Source: Bryobacterales bacterium
Lineage (GTDB): Bacteria > Acidobacteriota > Terriglobia > Bryobacterales > Bryobacteraceae
Direction of reading: 5' to 3'
Assembly: GCA_003170915.1 (NCBI GenBank)
Contig: PMYB01000020.1
Span: 23,461-57,781, forward strand
Length of the DNA stretch: 34,321 bases
In this document: positions 24,288-33,550 of the stretch, piece by piece
How positions within the stretch are numbered: the stretch's first letter is position 1
How the letters are laid out: every line of letters begins with the position of its first letter
Translations under genes and position numbers: made by a program
Notes under the pieces: model-generated
What the model saw: the letters and a program-made list of their open reading frames with translations, nothing else
What the model was told of the DNA's origin: nothing
Databases searched by the model: none

Positions 24288-25306
24288 TTGGTGCCTGCCG
24301 GCAGAGTGTAGTAGCTATACGTAGACTTCCAACTGAATTCGGCCCCCGGCTCGATGGCAATCGCCACAAAGGGCTCCATCCCAACCACGCTGCGGATCGA
24401 CCACAGGTTTTCGCGTGCCAGCGGCCGATCGGAACTGATCTTCATGCCCGCGCCCAGCTTGGTGTTCTCGATTCGGATCTCGTTGTCGGCAGGGCTGTCG
24501 CTGAAGCCCTCCAACGGGGTGGTCACGACATCCCGGCCCTCCAGCGTCTTCAGGTACACGATCCGATTACCGCGAATCTCGGCCAGTTCTTTGTTGGGAG
24601 GGCGCTGGGTTTGAATCTGGAATGGCACGGTGATCACCAGGGGTGCACCGGGCGGCTGGTTATCCAGCACGAGAAAATTGTGATTGTAGACCGTGGTCCG
24701 GATCGGGTGGGTTCCCGTGTTTTTCAAGCTGTGTTCCAAAACCATCTCCGGCTGGCCTTTCACCAGCCGCAACGTTTTCCGGTAGATATAACCATAGCCG
24801 GAAGACGAATCGGCAAGCTCCTGGGTGAAATCGATGGAATCGCGAGATTTCCCGATGGTCCACTTCCCTGGATTGACGATCTCGTACAACCGGTAGTTGT
24901 CGTACCTGTCTTCGTCCCGCCTCCCCAGAGCGCCGACGCCAATTTTGATGAATCGGCCGCCGGGTTTCGCCTCCTCCCATCCCACTTGTCCGAACTCATC
25001 GACGGGACCGGTGATCGAACTACAAGGCCCGCCGACGATGTCCGGCCCTTCGTACACAAAGTCGCGAACCTTCGGGTCCGTCCTCTGCACCCACGGTCCG
25101 TAATAGTTGTGTCCCTTGTATTGCAGGCTGTAGACGACTCCCGACCAGTCGAACCGGGTTCCGCGATAGTATCCGCTTTGGGTGTTCGGCAGGTAGATCT
25201 TTGCCCGAATCCGGCCATTCGCGATCTCCGCGCTCGGGAAATCCGCCGCTGGCAGAAGTCCAATGCATACGGCCATGGAAGCCGGAACCAGAATCTTTAT
25301 CATCAT
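24284..25306 (-). CDS. Exported mutarotase-like hypothetical protein
   Basis: A 340-residue protein starting at ATG 25306 (a second ATG at 25303) with a signal peptide (MMIKILVPASMAVCIGLLPAA). The mature part is beta-rich. Segments such as RIRAKIYLPNTQSGYYRGTRFDWSG, YRKTLRLVKGQPEMVLEHSLKNTG and TTVYNHNFL resemble the galactose mutarotase-like/aldose epimerase superfamily, so binding or modification of a sugar outside the cytoplasm is plausible. No catalytic His/Glu pair was assigned with confidence. Its stop overlaps the possible GTG start of the methyltransferase gene. A longer upstream in-frame extension was rejected because it would bury the signal peptide. Confidence 0.65.
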   Translation of the reverse strand: MMIKILVPASMAVCIGLLPAADFPSAEIANGRIRAKIYLPNTQSGYYRGTRFDWSGVVYSLQYKGHNYYGPWVQRTDPKVRDFVYEGPDIVGGPCSSITGPVDEFGQVGWEEAKPGGRFIKIGVGALGRRDEDRYDNYRLYEIVNPGKWTIGKSRDSIDFTQELADSSSGYGYIYRKTLRLVKGQPEMVLEHSLKNTGTHPIRTTVYNHNFLVLDNQPPGAPLVITVPFQIQTQRPPNKELAEIRGNRIVYLKTLEGRDVVTTPLEGFSDSPADNEIRIENTKLGAGMKISSDRPLARENLWSIRSVVGMEPFVAIAIEPGAEFSWKSTYSYYTLPAGTK

Positions 25307-25339
25307 CGAATGGATTATTGCATGATGGCAGGCGCGAGG

Positions 25340-25672
25340 TAAATACCCAAGTACGGCAAGGACCGCGCACGTGTGGGCTTCGTCCTGGCGAAACGCTGCG
25401 AAAACACGGGGACGACTCTGTCCCAAGGATCGCTATGCCATGCTTTCCCCGCGCCTGTTGCAGGTCCTGCGCCGCTACGCGAAAGCCGCCCGGCCCACCG
25501 AGTACTTCCACTCGGACCCGCAACCGGGAAACCTGCACTTCCATCCGCACCTGCACTGCGTCGTTCCCGGCGGCGGTCTCTCCCCGGACCGCCAGCGTTG
25601 GATCGCCCCCCTCGCAAGGTGATGACCGTGCCGGCCGAGGGGTTCATCCGCCTCTTCCTCCGTTCACCGGAC
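25340..25672 (+). pseudogene. Degenerate recombinase/IS91-like transposase remnant
   Basis: A short open frame (about 25371-25622) reads KDRYAMLSPRLLQVLRRY followed by KAARPTEYF, typical of the tyrosine recombinases found beside IS91-type elements. It runs straight into LHFHPHLHCVVPGGGLSPD, a signature of the IS91-family HUH transposase. The two halves belong to different proteins, so an internal deletion has fused them. No complete enzyme, element end or target duplication was recognised. It marks an old mobile-element insertion beside the DUF499 fragment. Confidence 0.7.
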
Positions 25673-25679
25673 GGTTTAC

Positions 25680-27300
25680 TCAATTTCGCGGCGGTCGCGA
25701 TCTTCCTGCTCCCCGGCCTCCTCGCGCCGCGAAACCGAGCAACCCTTTTTCGATCACAGAAATTTTCGAATTTTTTTCTATTTGGTTGCAATAAGTTACG
25801 CGGAAGAAGAGAAGAGTCCAAGGTGCCACGGCGCTAACGTGGGAGACGGAAGAGGGAGTTCGGCCCCCAGCATCCGCCTTTAAGTTCCCCATACCTTCCC
25901 CATTACCCTCACCGCTCCCTAGTTGGAGCGTTCCTCTCCCTTTCCGGATTCCCTCTCTCTCCAGAGCGGCGGCGAAGCCCAGGTCTCCGCGAGCTACCAG
26001 TTCCGGGATCTTCTCGCGCAATACCTTGTCCGGATCTACCAGGCGCGTCAGCGAGCCATCCAGAAAACACTTTCTCAGGCTTGCCAACGGCCACGCGCCC
26101 GTCTCCTTAAATGCGGCCGGCCAGTTCCGTTCCAGGTAGCTTGCGCCCACGCTGTCATTCAAGCGGCTCTCGGATTTCAGGGCGGCAAGAATCCGCCCGC
26201 CAAGCGTCTCCCCACTGCTTGCGTGACCGGAGCCCAAGTCAATGATATGGAGGCCATCGCCTGTGGAGGCATCCGCGATGACAACAAACCTATAGCTGGC
26301 CCACGCCTCCTCGACCAGTTCCTCTTCCGCATCACGGACGCTGCCCGGGACGCCTCGGAAATCCGCCGCCTGGACATCGGCGCCGAGCGTCCCTTCTTGC
26401 ACTTCCTTCTGGACGCGCCGCCAGGCCAAGACAAGTTCGGCCTTCTCCCGCAACTCCTTGCCCGGCTTCTTTGCACACCAGACGAGCGCCGCCGGATAGT
26501 CGCGGGATGATTCACCCCGCTTCCCGGTCCACTCGCGAATCATGTCGCGCGTCGCGCCAGTTGTTGTCCACTCTAGGTCTGGATCGACCACAACCACTTG
26601 TAACCGCGGCGAGTTGTCGATGTCGGCGGAGGCGGCCGGAAAGGGTTCAATCCGAATGGGAGTGTCCTTCTCGAATTGTTCCCGCATTATCTTCCGCATC
26701 AGCGGGCGCACATCCTTCTCGAAATCCAACGACGCCTTGCGGTCATTGACGACCTTTTTTAAGGTTGGCTGGTGGTGGATGCGGAAACCGTCGTTGGAAA
26801 CCTTGCGGATGAAGAATGCCTTCGCCTCCAAATTCATAGCCGCCGAATCGATAGATGTGGTATCGACCGCGGGACCGGCCAGCGCGAACCGGAGTTCCGG
26901 CAGGTGCGCGATCCGTTCACGCTGGCCGCCCGAGGATTCAAAAAAGATGGCCGTCGCAACCCGCCGGTGAATGTCCTTGAGCGGGCCTTTGGTATCGGCG
27001 TCCAAGGCCCGCGCGCGCGCCATAGGACCGGCGATATCGGTTTCGATCGCCGTACTCAGCCGCGATTCTCCCACCTGGCCCAGGACGGCGCCGCGGAATC
27101 CCATCACGTGCAGCGGCGCCGATCCCAGCGTCAAGAGCGGTTCGACGGTCTGTTCCCGATGCTGCTTGGCGAACGCCCACGAGGCCCACTGCGCCAGCAT
27201 CGCGAGCGTACCGCGGGTCTGCTGATACTGCGGCAGCGCTTGCCATTTTCGTTGAAAGACCGATAGCGTCGCGGGATGGAAGGGAATGCTCTCGCCGCTT
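25680..27300 (-). pseudogene. DUF499 (COG1483-type) ATPase fragment, frameshifted and truncated
   Basis: An open frame at 25680-27200 encodes a C-terminal part of a DUF499 ATPase, a family found in defence-linked clusters (PglY/BrxC-related, or with DNA methyltransferases). Continuing upstream past its first ATG, the same frame still reads IPFHPATLSVFQRKWQALPQ and QQTRGTLAMLAQ, family sequence, until a stop near 27300. Family-like sequence (ETIQELVRRPDEAARA) then continues in another frame to about 27377, so a frameshift lies near 27270-27300. The N-terminal P-loop region is missing altogether. Beyond about 25900 the C-terminus turns into unrelated sequence (GSGEGNGEGMGN and onward). It is a dead gene, perhaps from a lost defence cluster. 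Confidence 0.7.
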
Positions 27301-27481
27301 CATCTGGCCGCCGCACCAGTTCCTGAATCGTCTCGTCTCTGCTTATGCCGGCTTCTATTATCCCTCTCTCTGGAAACCTCCACCAAGCCTACGCCGCGTG
27401 CCCTACCGGCCGGCGTGGGCGCCTCCCCGCCAATCCCTTCCTTTGACTTTTGCCTCGGTTTCGGTTAACCCCTATATAGAT

Positions 27482-28339
27482 ATGCCCGAGGGCTCGTACC
27501 GCTTTCAGGTCGGGGCCATCTGCTGCACGGTTTTGAGCGATGGCTATTTTTCCTATCCGACGCCGTGGTTCTTTCCCAACGCCGACCCCGACGAGCTCTC
27601 GCGCGCGCTGGCGAGCCGCCATCTTCCGCAAGATGCGGTGTTGAGCCCCTACACCTGCCTGCTGATCGAAACCGGCCGGCACGTGGTGCTGGTGGACACC
27701 GGCGGGGGAGAGTTCTCGCGGACCGCTGGCGCTGTCATCGCCCGGCTGGAGACGGTAGGCGTCCGGCCGAAGGACGTCGATACCGTGGTGCTTACGCACG
27801 CCCACCCCGATCACATCGGCGGCGCCATCGATTCCCGCGGGCGCCCGGCTTTTCCCTACGCGCGCTATGTTCTCTCGCAGCCGGAATGGGATTTCTGGAC
27901 GGAGTCGCGCTCCGATCTGGGCGGCCTGCGTGTGCCGGAAGAGGTGAAGCGCATGATCGGTTTGGCGGCGCGGCGCTGTCTGGCGCCGCTGCGGTTCCAG
28001 GTGGATACGGTGGAGGGTGAGACCGAAATTGTTCCCGGAGTGTGCGCCATCCCCGCGCCGGGCCACACTCCCGGGCACCTGGCGCTGCTGATCTCTTCCG
28101 ATGCGCAGCATCTCCTCAACATGGGCGACGCGGCCGTTCACCCGCTGCACCTGGAGCGGCCGGATTGGGAGAACGGCTTCGACCTGGCCGCCGGAAAGGC
28201 GGCCGCCACCCGCCGCATGCTGCTGGAACGCGCCGTGGCCGGAAACATGCACCTCATGGCGTTCCATTTCCCATTCCCCAGCGTCGGCCGCGTGGCCGCG
28301 CGCCAGGAGGGCGGCTGGGAATGGACGCCGGGCTGGTAA
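27482..28339 (+). CDS. Metallo-beta-lactamase-fold hydrolase
   Basis: A 285-residue protein with the metal-binding motif THAHPDHIGG (His106, His108, Asp110, His111), a further ligand region in PGHTPGH, and GDAAVHP supplying the bridging Asp. The fold is shared by lactonases, glyoxalase II and N-acyl homoserine lactonases, and the spacing (VLSPYTCLLIETGRHVVLVDTG, then the HxHxDH motif) is that of the general MBL hydrolase group; no specific substrate can be named. ATG 27482 is chosen over an upstream in-frame start because MPEGSYRFQVG fits the domain start. There is no signal peptide. It lies 19 bases ahead of the alpha-galactosidase gene. Confidence 0.85.
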   Translation: MPEGSYRFQVGAICCTVLSDGYFSYPTPWFFPNADPDELSRALASRHLPQDAVLSPYTCLLIETGRHVVLVDTGGGEFSRTAGAVIARLETVGVRPKDVDTVVLTHAHPDHIGGAIDSRGRPAFPYARYVLSQPEWDFWTESRSDLGGLRVPEEVKRMIGLAARRCLAPLRFQVDTVEGETEIVPGVCAIPAPGHTPGHLALLISSDAQHLLNMGDAAVHPLHLERPDWENGFDLAAGKAAATRRMLLERAVAGNMHLMAFHFPFPSVGRVAARQEGGWEWTPGW

Positions 28340-28358
28340 GAGAAGAAGGACGAAGAGT

Positions 28359-29675
28359 ATGAAACTTGCCGCGCTGTTACTCATCGCGCCACTGGCGGCT
28401 AGCGCCACCATATGGCCGTGGATCGCGCCTACGCCGCCGATGGGCTGGAACAGTTGGGATTCCTACGGGACCACCGTCACCGAGGCGGAAGTCAAAGCCA
28501 ACGCCGATTACATGGCCGCTCGCCTGAAGAGCCACGGCTGGCAATACGTGGTGGTGGACATTCAGTGGTCCGAGCCTCACCCGCAGACCCACGGCTACCG
28601 GCCCAACGCCGACCTGGTGATGGACGAATATGGCCGCCTCACGCCCGCTACCAACCGTTTCCCCTCGGCCGCCGGCGGCAAGGGCTTCCGCCCGCTGGCC
28701 GATTACATCCACGCCAAGGGTCTCAAATTCGGCATCCATATCATGCGCGGCATCCCGCGCCGGGCCGTGGCCGCGGACCTGCCGGTCTTCGGGAGCACGG
28801 CGCACGCCGCCGCCATCGCCGACACCAAGTCGCTGTGCCCCTGGAACACCGACATGTACGGGGTCGATATGAGTAAGCCCGGGGCCGAGGATTACTACGA
28901 TTCCATCTTGCAGCTCTACGCCCAATGGGGCGTGGACTACATCAAGGCCGACGACATTTCGAGCCCCTTTCACGGAGATGAAATTGCCGCCCTGCACCGC
29001 GCTATTGTGAAGTTGAAACGGCCCATCGTGCTGAGTCTTTCACCCGGCCCGGCGGACCTGGCGAAGGCCGATTTCTATGCCGCCAACGCCAACATGTGGC
29101 GCATCTCCGGCGATTTTTGGGACCGCTGGCCGGACCTCCGCACCAGTTTCGGTCTGCTCGAAAAGTGGAGCCAGTACACGCGGCGCGGCGCCTGGCCGGA
29201 CGCCGACATGCTGCCGCTCGGCCGCATCGGAATTCGTGCCGAGCGCGGCGACGATCGCACGACGCGCTTCACGCGCGACGAACAGCGCACGCTCATGAGC
29301 CTGTGGTCGATTGCGTGCAGCCCGCTGATGTTCGGCGGCGACTTGCCCAGCAACGACGATTTCACGCTTTCGTTGCTGACCAACGACGAAGTCCTGAACG
29401 CCGACCAGAACGGCACGAGCAGCCGCCAACTGTTCCGGCGCGGGGACCAGGTTGCGTGGACCTCGGACTGCGTAGGGGTGGGCCCAAGGTACCTGGCCGT
29501 ATTCAACGTGGGAGATCAAGCGCCCCTGGAGATTCGCGTGAATTGGAGCGAACTGGGGTTGCCGGCAACCTGCGCCCTGCGCGATCTCTGGGAGAAGAAA
29601 GACCTGGGGACAGTCAAGGACGGCTATACGTTCAAGATCCGCCCGCACGGTTCGGGGCTGTACCAGGTCAGGTAG
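28359..29675 (+). CDS. Secreted alpha-galactosidase, GH27
   Basis: A 438-residue glycoside hydrolase family 27 enzyme that releases terminal alpha-galactose from oligo- or polysaccharides. A signal peptide (MKLAALLLIAPLAASA) precedes TPPMGWNSWDSYG, the GH27 start. The catalytic nucleophile is Asp198 in VDYIKADD and the acid/base is most likely Asp252 in WRISGDFWDRW. A C-terminal beta domain (about 360-438) ends in GSGLYQV. AAGGA at 28346-28350 supports ATG 28359. The gene follows the MBL-fold gene closely and overlaps the convergent transporter gene by eight bases at its 3' end. Confidence 0.93.
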   Translation: MKLAALLLIAPLAASATIWPWIAPTPPMGWNSWDSYGTTVTEAEVKANADYMAARLKSHGWQYVVVDIQWSEPHPQTHGYRPNADLVMDEYGRLTPATNRFPSAAGGKGFRPLADYIHAKGLKFGIHIMRGIPRRAVAADLPVFGSTAHAAAIADTKSLCPWNTDMYGVDMSKPGAEDYYDSILQLYAQWGVDYIKADDISSPFHGDEIAALHRAIVKLKRPIVLSLSPGPADLAKADFYAANANMWRISGDFWDRWPDLRTSFGLLEKWSQYTRRGAWPDADMLPLGRIGIRAERGDDRTTRFTRDEQRTLMSLWSIACSPLMFGGDLPSNDDFTLSLLTNDEVLNADQNGTSSRQLFRRGDQVAWTSDCVGVGPRYLAVFNVGDQAPLEIRVNWSELGLPATCALRDLWEKKDLGTVKDGYTFKIRPHGSGLYQVR

Positions 29676-30936
29676 AAGCTGCCGGGACTGATTTGGTGCC
29701 GCCGAGAAGAATCAAAACGCCGGTTCCGAGTAGCGGCAGCAGCGCGCCCGCGACCAGAATCGGCGTGTAGGTGTGCAGGTGGTCCACGACGAATCCGGTC
29801 GCCATGGTGAAGGCCATCGCGCCGATGCCCGCGCCTACTCCGCCGAGGCCCGCCACCGAGGCGATGGCGTGTTCGGGAAAGAGGTCGCTGGGCAGGGTTT
29901 GAACCGAGGCGATCCAGCATTGGAAGCCGAACATTACGACGCTGATAAATGCCAGCGCCGCCGCCGCACTGGAGGCATGCGCCGCCGGGATGCCCGCTGT
30001 CATGAGCGCCGCGCCGAGGAGCACCGCCGCCCTGCGCGCCTTGCCCACGCTCCAGCCGCGCGCGATCAGATGGCCCGAGAGCCAGCCGCCGGTGAGCGAA
30101 CCGGACGCGGCCACCACATAGGGCGCCCAGGCGAACATGCCGATCTGCTGCAGGCTGAATCCGCGCACGTTGTGGAGATAGAGCGGGAGCCAGGTGATGT
30201 AGAGCCACCACGCTGGATCGGTGAGCAGGCGGGCCAGCACAATCGCCCAGGTCTGGCGGAGCCGCAGCAGGTCCCGCCAGCGCACGGCGCGAACCGGACG
30301 GTCGGAACCGCGCCCCTCCAGAATGAGGGCGCGCTCGGCAGGCCCGAGCTTCGGGTGGCGATCGGGCGTTTGATAAAACAGCCGCCAGAGAACCAGCCAG
30401 CCCAGGCCCAGCAGGCCGGTGGCGAAAAAAGTCACTTGCCATCCGAAGTGAATCTGAAGCCAGACGATGAGCGGAGGCGCGACGATGGAGCCGAACGCCA
30501 CGCCGCAGTTGAAAATCGCCATGCCCATGGCGCGCTCGCGGACGGGGAACCATTCGGCGATCACTTTGGTGGCGCCGGGCCAGTTGCCCGCCTCGCCCAG
30601 TCCCAGAAGGAAGCGTAGCGCGCTCAGGCTGCGCAGCCCGCCGGCGAAGGCGTGGCCCATTTCGGCGAACGACCACAGCAGCACCGAGAGCGTGAAGCCC
30701 AGGCGCGTGCCCAGCCGGTCGTAGAGTTTGCCGGAGATGGCTTGGCTGGCCGTGTAAGCCAGCAGGAACCAGGTGCTGATCCCGGCAAATTCGAGATTGG
30801 TCAGGCCCAGCCGCTCGGTAATCACCGGCGCCAGCACCGCGATCACCATCCGGTCGATGAAGTTGATGGTGGTCGCCAGGAAGACCAGCGAGACCATCCA
30901 CCAGCGCAGGCCGTGCACGAAACGGGGAGGCTTCAT
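29668..30936 (-). CDS. MFS transporter, hexuronate/organic anion (ACS-like) type
   Basis: A 422-residue inner-membrane carrier with about twelve hydrophobic segments. The first helix, FLATTINFIDRMVIAVLAP, and GKLYDRLGTRLGF (the conserved loop 2-3 motif) are typical of the anion:cation symporter branch that includes hexuronate and tartrate carriers. GLGEAGNWPGATKVIAEWFPVRERAMG is also characteristic. ATG 30936 overlaps the CoA-transferase stop (ATGA). The substrate cannot be read from sequence; the link with acyl-CoA enzymes upstream suggests a carboxylic acid. Confidence 0.85.
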   Translation of the reverse strand: MKPPRFVHGLRWWMVSLVFLATTINFIDRMVIAVLAPVITERLGLTNLEFAGISTWFLLAYTASQAISGKLYDRLGTRLGFTLSVLLWSFAEMGHAFAGGLRSLSALRFLLGLGEAGNWPGATKVIAEWFPVRERAMGMAIFNCGVAFGSIVAPPLIVWLQIHFGWQVTFFATGLLGLGWLVLWRLFYQTPDRHPKLGPAERALILEGRGSDRPVRAVRWRDLLRLRQTWAIVLARLLTDPAWWLYITWLPLYLHNVRGFSLQQIGMFAWAPYVVAASGSLTGGWLSGHLIARGWSVGKARRAAVLLGAALMTAGIPAAHASSAAAALAFISVVMFGFQCWIASVQTLPSDLFPEHAIASVAGLGGVGAGIGAMAFTMATGFVVDHLHTYTPILVAGALLPLLGTGVLILLGGTKSVPAAST

Positions 30937-32453
30937 GGGAATGCCGGGAAACAGTCGGCGGGCAACAGCGGGGGGGCGAACAACTCGGCGCGCATACGGC
31001 CGAGCGAAGCAGCGATCAGCGGCCGGAAGGCCATCTTGGCGACGACGTCGCGCTCCGGGTCGAGTCCCGGCGCCACTTCCTCCAGTTGCAGCCCTTGCGC
31101 AGTCAGACGGAACACCGCCGCCTCGGTGACATAGAGCACCTCCTGGCCGGTGGAGATGGCGAGCGCGCCGCTGAAGGTAATCTGCCGCACCGCGGGGACG
31201 AACTTCGGCTTGCCGCCCCGGACGGCCAGCGTGCCGCAGAAGACCACCTTTCGCGCCTTCTGCGCGATGTCGATGAAGCCGCCGGTGCCGATGATGGCCG
31301 AGTCGAGCTTGCTGACATTCACGTTGCCGGCCGCGTCCACTTCGGCGAACCCGAGGAAGGCGATGTCGACGCCGCGCCCCTGATACCAGGCGAACTGCCG
31401 CAGCGTGCCGATGATCGCCGTGCTGTTGTAGGCGGCGCCGAATTCGAGGCCCTCGGCCGGGATGCCGCCGATTTGGCCTTGCTCGATGGTGGGCACGACG
31501 GATTGCGCGATTCCCTGCTCGCGCGCGACTTTCATGACTCCGTCGGGCACGCCGAAGCCGACGTTGATGACGGCGCCGGGCCTAAGCTCCATGGCCGCCC
31601 GCCGCGCGATGGTCTTGCGCATGCTGAACGGGAACGGCGCGAACTCGCTCTCCGGCTTGCGCGTCTCGCCCGAGAGCGCCGGGTCGTAGCCGATGTTGTA
31701 GGTCATCCCCTGATCGGGATCTACAATCAGATAATCGACGAAGATGCCGGGCACATCGACCAGGCGCGGATCGAGGCTGCGCGCCGCCACGATGCGTTTC
31801 ACCTGCGCAATGGTAATACCGCCCGCGGCGCGCGCGGCCTGCGCCATGGCGCAGTTGTGCCACGGCGCGACCTCTTCGTGCATGCTCAGATTGCCTTCTT
31901 CGTCGGCCACCGCGCCGCGGATCAGCGCCACGTCGATCGCGTGCGCGCGGTAGTAGAGGAACTCCTTGCCATCTCGATTCCACAACTCTACGATGTCTTC
32001 GACGGTGCGGGCGTTCAGCTTGCCGCCTTCCACTCGCGGGTCGATGAACGTGCCCAGGCCGATCTCGCTGATCCAACCGGGACTGCCCGATGCCGCGGCG
32101 TGGAACAGTTGAACGAGGATGCCGGCCGGCAGGCAGTAGGCCTCAAACAGGTTCTCGGCCGCGAGCTTCGCCATGGAGGGCGACATCGACCAATGGCCAC
32201 CGATGACGCGGCGGTACAGGCCCGGCATGGCCATGTGCTCCAGGCCGCGCGCGCCTTGATCGCCGACGCCGAACGGGTGAATCAAGGTCAGTTCGCGCGG
32301 CGCGCCGCTCGCGCGGTGGCGCCGGCCAATGGCCTCGAGCATCCGCTCGGGAATGGAGTGGCCGGCCCCGGAGCCGCCGATCGCCACGGTGACTCCGTCC
32401 CGAATCAGCAGCGCCGCCTGATCGGGAGTCAGAATAGGTTTCACCAGATTCAT
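30933..32453 (-). CDS. Acyl-CoA:carboxylate CoA-transferase (fused alpha-beta)
   Basis: A 506-residue family I CoA-transferase with both halves fused, like propionate or acetate CoA-transferase (YdiF type). The N-terminal half has VAIGGSGAGHSIPE and the GDQGARGLEHMAMPGL region. The C-terminal half has NVGFGVPDGV and the catalytic motif TIEQGQIGG, where Glu324 would form the glutamyl-CoA thioester, followed by the NVNVSKL and GGFIDIAQKARKVVF segments. It moves CoA between a short acid and an acyl-CoA. ATG 32453 overlaps the enoyl-CoA hydratase stop (ATGA), so the two are coupled; a longer upstream frame is only read-through of that gene in another phase. Confidence 0.9.
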   Translation of the reverse strand: MNLVKPILTPDQAALLIRDGVTVAIGGSGAGHSIPERMLEAIGRRHRASGAPRELTLIHPFGVGDQGARGLEHMAMPGLYRRVIGGHWSMSPSMAKLAAENLFEAYCLPAGILVQLFHAAASGSPGWISEIGLGTFIDPRVEGGKLNARTVEDIVELWNRDGKEFLYYRAHAIDVALIRGAVADEEGNLSMHEEVAPWHNCAMAQAARAAGGITIAQVKRIVAARSLDPRLVDVPGIFVDYLIVDPDQGMTYNIGYDPALSGETRKPESEFAPFPFSMRKTIARRAAMELRPGAVINVGFGVPDGVMKVAREQGIAQSVVPTIEQGQIGGIPAEGLEFGAAYNSTAIIGTLRQFAWYQGRGVDIAFLGFAEVDAAGNVNVSKLDSAIIGTGGFIDIAQKARKVVFCGTLAVRGGKPKFVPAVRQITFSGALAISTGQEVLYVTEAAVFRLTAQGLQLEEVAPGLDPERDVVAKMAFRPLIAASLGRMRAELFAPPLLPADCFPAFP

Positions 32454-33214
32454 GTGCGACGCCGATTGAGAAAGGCCTGGAGGCGTTCGCGAAACTCGGG
32501 GCCGGTCGCGATGGCGGCAAAGTTGGCAGCCTCCAGCTCCAGGCCGGCGTCGAGGCCGCTTTCGAGGCCGGTATCGACGCACCGCAGAATGCAGGCGATG
32601 GAGGCCGCCGAGTTCGCCAGAATTGCCAGCATCAGCTCGCGCGCCGCCGCCAGCAGCCCGGCCGGCTCCACGACGCGGTTCACCAGCCCGATGCGCCAGG
32701 CTTCCTGGGCGTCGATCGGCGCCCCGGTCAGCATCATATCGAGGGCGCGCCCGCGGCCCACCAGCCGCGGCAGCCGCTGCGTTCCGCCGTTGGCCGGAAA
32801 GACGCCGATCTTGGCCTCCGGCAGCCCCAGCTTGGCCGTCGAAGCCGCCATGCGCAGCGAACAGCACATCGCTAGCTCCAAGCCGCCGCCCAGCGCGTAG
32901 CCGTTGATGGCGGCGATCGAGGGTTTGCCCATGGTCTCCAGGCGCCGCATGATGGCCTGGTCGCGCGCGCATCGCGCCTGGCCGTCGAGCGGGCTGACGC
33001 TCGAGAGTTCTTCGACATCGGCGCCCGCGACGAACGCGCGCTCGCCGGCGCCGGTCAGAATCAGGCCGCGGTACTCGCGCTCGACGCGCTGGAAGGCGTC
33101 GTCCAGTTCCGCCATCACGCGGTTGCTGAGCGCGTTCAGCTTCTGCGGCCGATGGATCGTGACTTGGACGAAACCGGCCGCATCCGGATCGAAGAGAACT
33201 TCAGTGTAGGTCAT
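32450..33214 (-). CDS. Enoyl-CoA hydratase/isomerase family protein
   Basis: A 254-residue crotonase-fold enzyme. The oxyanion-hole segment is AFVAGADVEEL (61-70), and both catalytic glutamates of hydratases are present: Glu113 in GGGLELAM and Glu133 in LPEAKIGVFPANGGTQRL. It would hydrate trans-2-enoyl-CoA. It overlaps the DUF971 gene by 14 bases at the 5' end and the CoA-transferase by four at the 3' end, so it is co-translated with both. The exact chain-length preference is unknown. Confidence 0.93.
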   Translation of the reverse strand: MTYTEVLFDPDAAGFVQVTIHRPQKLNALSNRVMAELDDAFQRVEREYRGLILTGAGERAFVAGADVEELSSVSPLDGQARCARDQAIMRRLETMGKPSIAAINGYALGGGLELAMCCSLRMAASTAKLGLPEAKIGVFPANGGTQRLPRLVGRGRALDMMLTGAPIDAQEAWRIGLVNRVVEPAGLLAAARELMLAILANSAASIACILRCVDTGLESGLDAGLELEAANFAAIATGPEFRERLQAFLNRRRT

Positions 33215-33548
33215 CGGGGCGCACCGCTTTGCACTCCTCGCAGGGACAGATCCGGCGGAAGTGTTCGTAGGAATAAATTCCCGTCTTGTGCCCGTCGCTC
33301 CAGTCGATCCGGATGGCGTAATGGCCCACCGGCTCCGCGCCGAGCATAGTCAGCGCCGGCTGGTACATCTGGAACGGAGTGGCCGGCTGCGCCGGAGGCG
33401 TGCCGTGCGCATTGGTGCACGTGGCGCAGGGGCATTGGTCGCGCAGATACTGCAACCCGTACTCGCTGCGGTGCCCGTCCTTCCAGTCGATCTTGATTCC
33501 CTTGGACTTGGAAATGGCGATGTGTTCCGGATCGGTCGAAAAAGGCAT
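33201..33548 (-). CDS. DUF971 domain protein
   Basis: A 115-residue protein of the DUF971 family (the N-terminal domain of gamma-butyrobetaine hydroxylase-like proteins). Two short repeats, IDWKDGHRSEYGLQYLRDQCPCATC and IDWSDGHKTGIYSYEHFRRICPCEEC, each end in a CPCxxC motif that could bind zinc or an iron-sulphur cluster. Members often sit near iron-sulphur assembly or acyl-CoA genes. ATG 33548 follows the relA/spoT stop by two bases and the end overlaps the enoyl-CoA hydratase start, so this is an operon member. Confidence 0.85.
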   Translation of the reverse strand: MPFSTDPEHIAISKSKGIKIDWKDGHRSEYGLQYLRDQCPCATCTNAHGTPPAQPATPFQMYQPALTMLGAEPVGHYAIRIDWSDGHKTGIYSYEHFRRICPCEECKAVRPDDLH

Positions 33549-33550
33549 GG

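Noticed and set aside
27450-27478. TTGCCT-17-TATATA as a promoter for the MBL-fold gene
   Set aside because: The spacing is ideal, but the predicted transcription start would fall at or just after the chosen ATG (27482). Either translation starts later or the match is accidental, so it was not listed as a feature.
31086-32900. A 604-codon plus-strand open frame
   Set aside because: Antisense to the CoA-transferase and enoyl-CoA hydratase; typical high-GC shadow frame.
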